NCBI RefSeq assembly: GCF_019175385.1
Contig: NC_083338.1
Coordinates: 62,776,884-62,840,883 of the forward strand
Source of the DNA: Lycium barbarum
Taxonomy: Eukaryota; Streptophyta; Magnoliopsida; Solanales; Solanaceae
Length of the DNA: 64,000 bases
Reading direction: 5' to 3'
Positions 60,750-64,000 of the stretch are shown piece by piece. The position numbers and the translations under genes are program-made. Numbering within the stretch: the first letter of the stretch is position 1; the number at the start of each line of letters is the position of its first letter. The notes beneath the pieces are model-generated. The model was given only the letters and a program-made list of their open reading frames with translations, ran no database searches and had not been told where the DNA came from.

Positions 60750-61617
60750 TGATGTGATTATGGCGCCAAGGATGGTATATGATGACTTATTCACCGAGTC
60801 CCATAATGGGCCGGATATGGTATATGATATAGACATGCATGATTTTCATATCGTAAGGCACAGGTGCATTGGTATCTCTGATTATCATACTTGCCTCCTG
60901 TAATCGTTTATGCAGTTGTGATTTTCCTTATTTTATTACATGCTTTATATACTCAGTACATATTCTGTACTGACCCCCTTTCTTTAGGGGGCTGCGTTTC
61001 ATGCCCGCAGGTACTGATACTCGATTTGGTGATCCTCAGCTTAGGACTTCTGCTCAGCTGTTTGCAGTGCTCCATTGTTTCGGAGCCTAGACTTTTGGTA
61101 CAAATCTTCTATATAGACTTATATATATATCTAGGGGTACGGCGGGGCCCTGTCCCGTCATATTTCACTCTTGTACTCTTAGAGGTCTGTAGACATGTGT
61201 GGGTTGTATATAAGTTTTGGTCAGCTGTGTCTATATGGTTTGCTTTGGATATCCCCGTGTATAGTGGCAGCCTTGTCGGCTTGCGTATTGTGTTATCTTT
61301 TGGTTCGCTGTGACTCCTCAAGAGATGGGATTATTATGATATATAGTATTCTGAGATAATGTTTTGTTTTTGCAAGTTTCCATACTGCCCTTAGTTTCTG
61401 TCTATTATATCTAACAGGTATGTTTACGAGTGTCCAGCTTGGGCACTAGTCATGGCCCATGGGGTTTGGGTCGTGACAATATATATGACGTTGTGAACCT
61501 TTAGTGTTTTTGCAAGTTTACATATTGTCCTTAGTTTCAGTCTGACTATATCTAACAGGTACGTATACGAGTGTCCAGCTCGGGCACTAGTCATGGCCCA
61601 CGAGGTTGGGTCGTGAC
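60750..61617 (+). mobile_element. Tekay LTR fragment H with duplicated end
   Basis: It begins inside an LTR (GATTATGGCGCCAAGGATGG, CACCGAGTCCC block), carries the paired-hairpin module at 60954-61013 and the GTACGGCGGGGCCCTGTCCCG segment, and ends GGGTTTGGGTCGTGACA at 61478. A second copy of the last 139 bases follows, ending TCGTGACA at 61617. Its U3 part and internal region are missing. Confidence 0.75.
61340..61617 (+). repeat. Tandem duplication of an LTR end (two copies of ~139 bp)
   Basis: 61340-61478 and 61479-61617 both run through TTTTTGCAAGTTT, TATCTAACAGGTA, GAGTGTCCAGCT and GGGCACTAGTCATGGCCCA to GTGACA. Each copy starts with a run of ATATAT. They differ at many positions, so the duplication is not recent. 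Confidence 0.7.
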
Positions 61618-61739
61618 AATATATATATGATGAGCTGACATATGTACCATGATTATATAAAAATACGATATATGTACGAAATGTATTCACTTACGAAACT
61701 CATGCAGGTTATATCTTTCTCTTATGGGCTCATGATCCT
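61618..61739 (+). mobile_element. D-family LTR fragment
   Basis: ATGATTATATAAAAATACGATATATGTA and CAGGTTATATCTTTCTCTTATG correspond to about 59625-59725 of the D LTR. It is cut on the left by fragment H and on the right by the LTR at 61740. Confidence 0.55.
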
Positions 61740-62323
61740 TGATACAATAACGGATACGCGGAAACGAGAAATTAAGAAGATAAACAAAAAGGAAAAGAAA
61801 AGATAGATAGATTGACACAAAAATAGGCACAATTAGGCAACCAAGGTTCTTCAATAACCAAGACCTCCTAATTACACTCTAGATAGCACCAACCTCTTAG
61901 GATGACCTCAAGGGAATTGAATTCCAAAGCAACCAATCCTCTCAACAATCAAAGATTCAACAAGAGCCATCCATAGCCTCTCTCACAAGTTTCTCTCTCT
62001 ATAGATAACTCTCAAAATCACTCATCAATTTATCAATTCATCAAAATCCCCCTAATGAAATAAAAGACTAGTTGTTTATACTAACTAAATAATAGAAGAC
62101 CCTATTATTACATAAATGCCATTAATGAGGCAAGGGCCTTGTTTGGCTAGTCTTGTGGAGATGGAAATCTTGCGAATGTGGCCTCTTGCAAACATAGCCT
62201 TCCTTGCTCGTTGGCCACTTTAATGCTCTTCCATATTCCATCCGTCCTCTCCATGTTATCATCCAAACTTTGGCTCCACAAGACGGTCTTTTAAGTGTCC
62301 TTGAGGCAACTCGGCTTGCATCA
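61740..62323 (-). mobile_element. Short LTR (584 bp), 3' LTR of a minus-strand element
   Basis: The minus strand starts TGATGCAAGCCGAG at 62323 and ends TTGTATCA at 61740. A purine tract (CTTTCAAGAAGGGGAGAA, 62340-62324) lies directly upstream, and the polyprotein-end signature FEDECFQEGENDA overlaps it. The LTR starts like the one at 3634 (TGATGCAA), so the two are related types. The element body extends past 64000. Confidence 0.7.
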
Positions 62324-63977
62324 TTCTCCCCTTCTTGAAAGCATTCATCCTCGAATCTAAACCTTGCCAAACCATAAGGGAGACAAACAAAAACCAAGTC
62401 CTCAAAGGATGAGGGTTAGTGTTAAGGTGGACCAACCTACCACCATGCCCAAGTAAGCACAAATGTTTGATATAGCCAAGTATCAACCATTTTCAAGCAA
62501 AATAAGCTCGTAAGTAGAGCACTAAGAACTTGGCTATCCCAAAGATCAAGAAATGAGGATATTTTCAGGGAACCAATGATTTCAAGAAACCAAGTTGGCA
62601 TAAAACACAAATGATCCTCAATTGCAAAATGATACCATTCACACAAAGTGAAGATTTCACCGGGGTCAAAAGGAAAAGATACCCACATATCACGGGCATG
62701 GCAACAACTAAGCACCCCAATAAGGCCCCGCCCAACATCAAATGAACTCTCAACAATAACATGAATGTCATCATATGCAAATAAATAGTAAAGAAAGGTG
62801 TCACTTAAAATGACTTCATCTATGGTGTCCTCAAATGTAGCCTCACTATTAGGTTAAAGAACAAAATCTAGCTTGCTACTAGGAGTTTGAACACACAAGG
62901 AAGAAGTAGCAATTTGTAAACAAGAATCACCTTCCTTTTCAAAACACTCCTTCCCCATAAATGTATCATCATTTCCTAAAGGAAGATCTCCATCATAGGG
63001 AAGAGCGCCATCATGCCATAATGGATTTTCAAACGCCATGTAGTCCCCAAAAGTGGCTACACTTTCAACATTACAAAACATTCCACTAGTTACTTCACTT
63101 GCAATAGTCATGTTATCATCAAATAAGACATTATCTTTTAAGAGAGAGTAATCCATGAACAATGAGGAGGCAAAGCATGCAATTTCATTCTCACAAAGAC
63201 AAACGTCATCTTTCAACATACTTTCATGCACATGACTATTTACATGACACACACCACCATCACAATTTTGAGTCTTATCACATGACACTAAGACAAGATC
63301 AAGGGACTCATTTTGACATGAAACAAATAAAGATGAGGTGTCACACTCTTTCAAATGATCAACATTCACTAGAGGCACATTAAGCACATCACAAGGATCC
63401 TCAAGTAGTGAATTATCATTACAAGCAAGTTGATCAACACAAATTTCAACACTAGTTGGTAGTATGTCAAGCTCACAAGATTTTCTAACATGATTACCAC
63501 ATGACAATGTACTACCATTCAAGTCACACGTGTCAACACTAGGTGGACACAAATTGATCTTACTAGAATAGTCAACTTGGTCATCAAAAGGATCAACTAG
63601 TGTATGAGCACGCTTAGCAATTGATAATGCACTATCATCAAATCACAAGTGCCAACACTAGGTGGACACAAATCAACCTCCCAAGAAGAATCAATTTGGT
63701 CATCAATAGGATCAACTAGTGTAGGGGCACTTGCAACAATAACATTATCATTAAGCTCACACAAAGACAATCTACTACTCATACACTCATCACAAACTTG
63801 TCCATTCAAAGAGTTGGAAGTATTGAATTTAGCTATTGGACCTTGAAGTTCCCACGAAGAATTTTCTTCACCTTGAGCTATCCATGGCAAGCTCACTTGA
63901 CCAATCGTAGAGATGGTCTTTTCCTCGTTTCCTCCTTTCAAGTACGGGAGTTCTTCACGTGAAGACTCCTTTAGCAA
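62324..63977 (-). pseudogene. Cys-rich internal region of a minus-strand LTR element (broken)
   Basis: Three open pieces on the minus strand (63977-63597, 63552-62854, 62853-62437 in changing frames) encode a Cys-, Asp- and Ser-rich protein. They contain repeated CPPSVxTCDL motifs, LSDTFLYYLFAYDD (62775-62815) and a final part with FDPGE and HFAIEDHLC. The region runs straight into the polypurine tract and LTR, with no reverse transcriptase or integrase in between. The FLYYLFAYD stretch matches 9620-9655 nearly base for base. I do not recognise the family, and the protein's role is unknown. A 119-base internal duplication accounts for one frame change. Confidence 0.55.
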
Positions 63978-64000
63978 GTCATTTCCTTGAGTACCTATAA

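Noticed and set aside
1..64000. Host protein-coding, tRNA or rRNA genes
   Set aside because: No exon series, tRNA cloverleaf or rRNA sequence was recognised; all identifiable coding sequence is retrotransposon-derived.

Overview
This window is a plant heterochromatic repeat block with no recognisable host gene. Almost all of it is LTR retrotransposons of the Ty3/gypsy superfamily nested inside one another. LTRs of about 3 kb ending in GGGTCGTGACA, an initiator-Met tRNA primer site (TGGTATCAGAGC) and chromodomain-type polyproteins identify most copies as Tekay/Del-lineage chromoviruses. The overall look suggests a Solanaceae-like asterid genome; that is an impression, not a demonstration.

Layout. 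1-3420: minus-strand LTR of a Tat/Ogre-like element. 3421-10258: a plus-strand Ty3/gypsy element (638-bp LTR at 3634-4271, primer site, leader, protease-like domain, then a Cys- and acid-rich reading region), split by a 2.4-kb solo LTR (4436-6807, target duplication TGGAG). 10259-26260: the 5' LTR of Tekay element C, split by a 3-kb solo LTR (11987-14958, duplication GTTCA) and by complete but mutated element A (15250-25929, duplication CCCTG). 26283-37554: element B, minus strand, with an unbroken 1,623-codon gag-pol and near-identical LTRs, inserted just after C's primer site (duplication GTTCA). 37555-39139: the rest of C's leader and its broken gag. 39600-41641: Tat-type RNase H and integrase remnants. 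41642-44667: an LTR-like block containing a fold-back duplication. 44668-45957 and 57359-57739: a minus-strand pol fragment of another gypsy lineage, split by element F (45958-57358, duplication GCTTG), whose gag-pol has three stop codons. 57740-60748: LTR, leader and gag start of element D. 60750-61739: LTR debris. 61740-64000: 3' end of a minus-strand element with the same kind of Cys-rich region as the left one.

Comparing copies gives more than any single copy. Between primer site and gag, elements A, B, C, D and F share a hairpin whose 8-nt loop carries a self-complementary hexamer: GTGCAC in four, GCGCGC in D, with two coordinated changes that keep the palindrome. This looks like an RNA dimerisation (kissing-loop) signal. 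A second module, two adjacent hairpins followed by a splice-acceptor-like CAGGTA, recurs in eleven LTRs; its second stem has different sequences in different families but still pairs. Third, three LTRs carry arrays of short inverted 'words' just upstream of their TATA-like sites, each built from a different word.

All coordinates, motifs and reading frames come from reading this sequence. No database search or folding program was run, and family names rest on recognised motifs.
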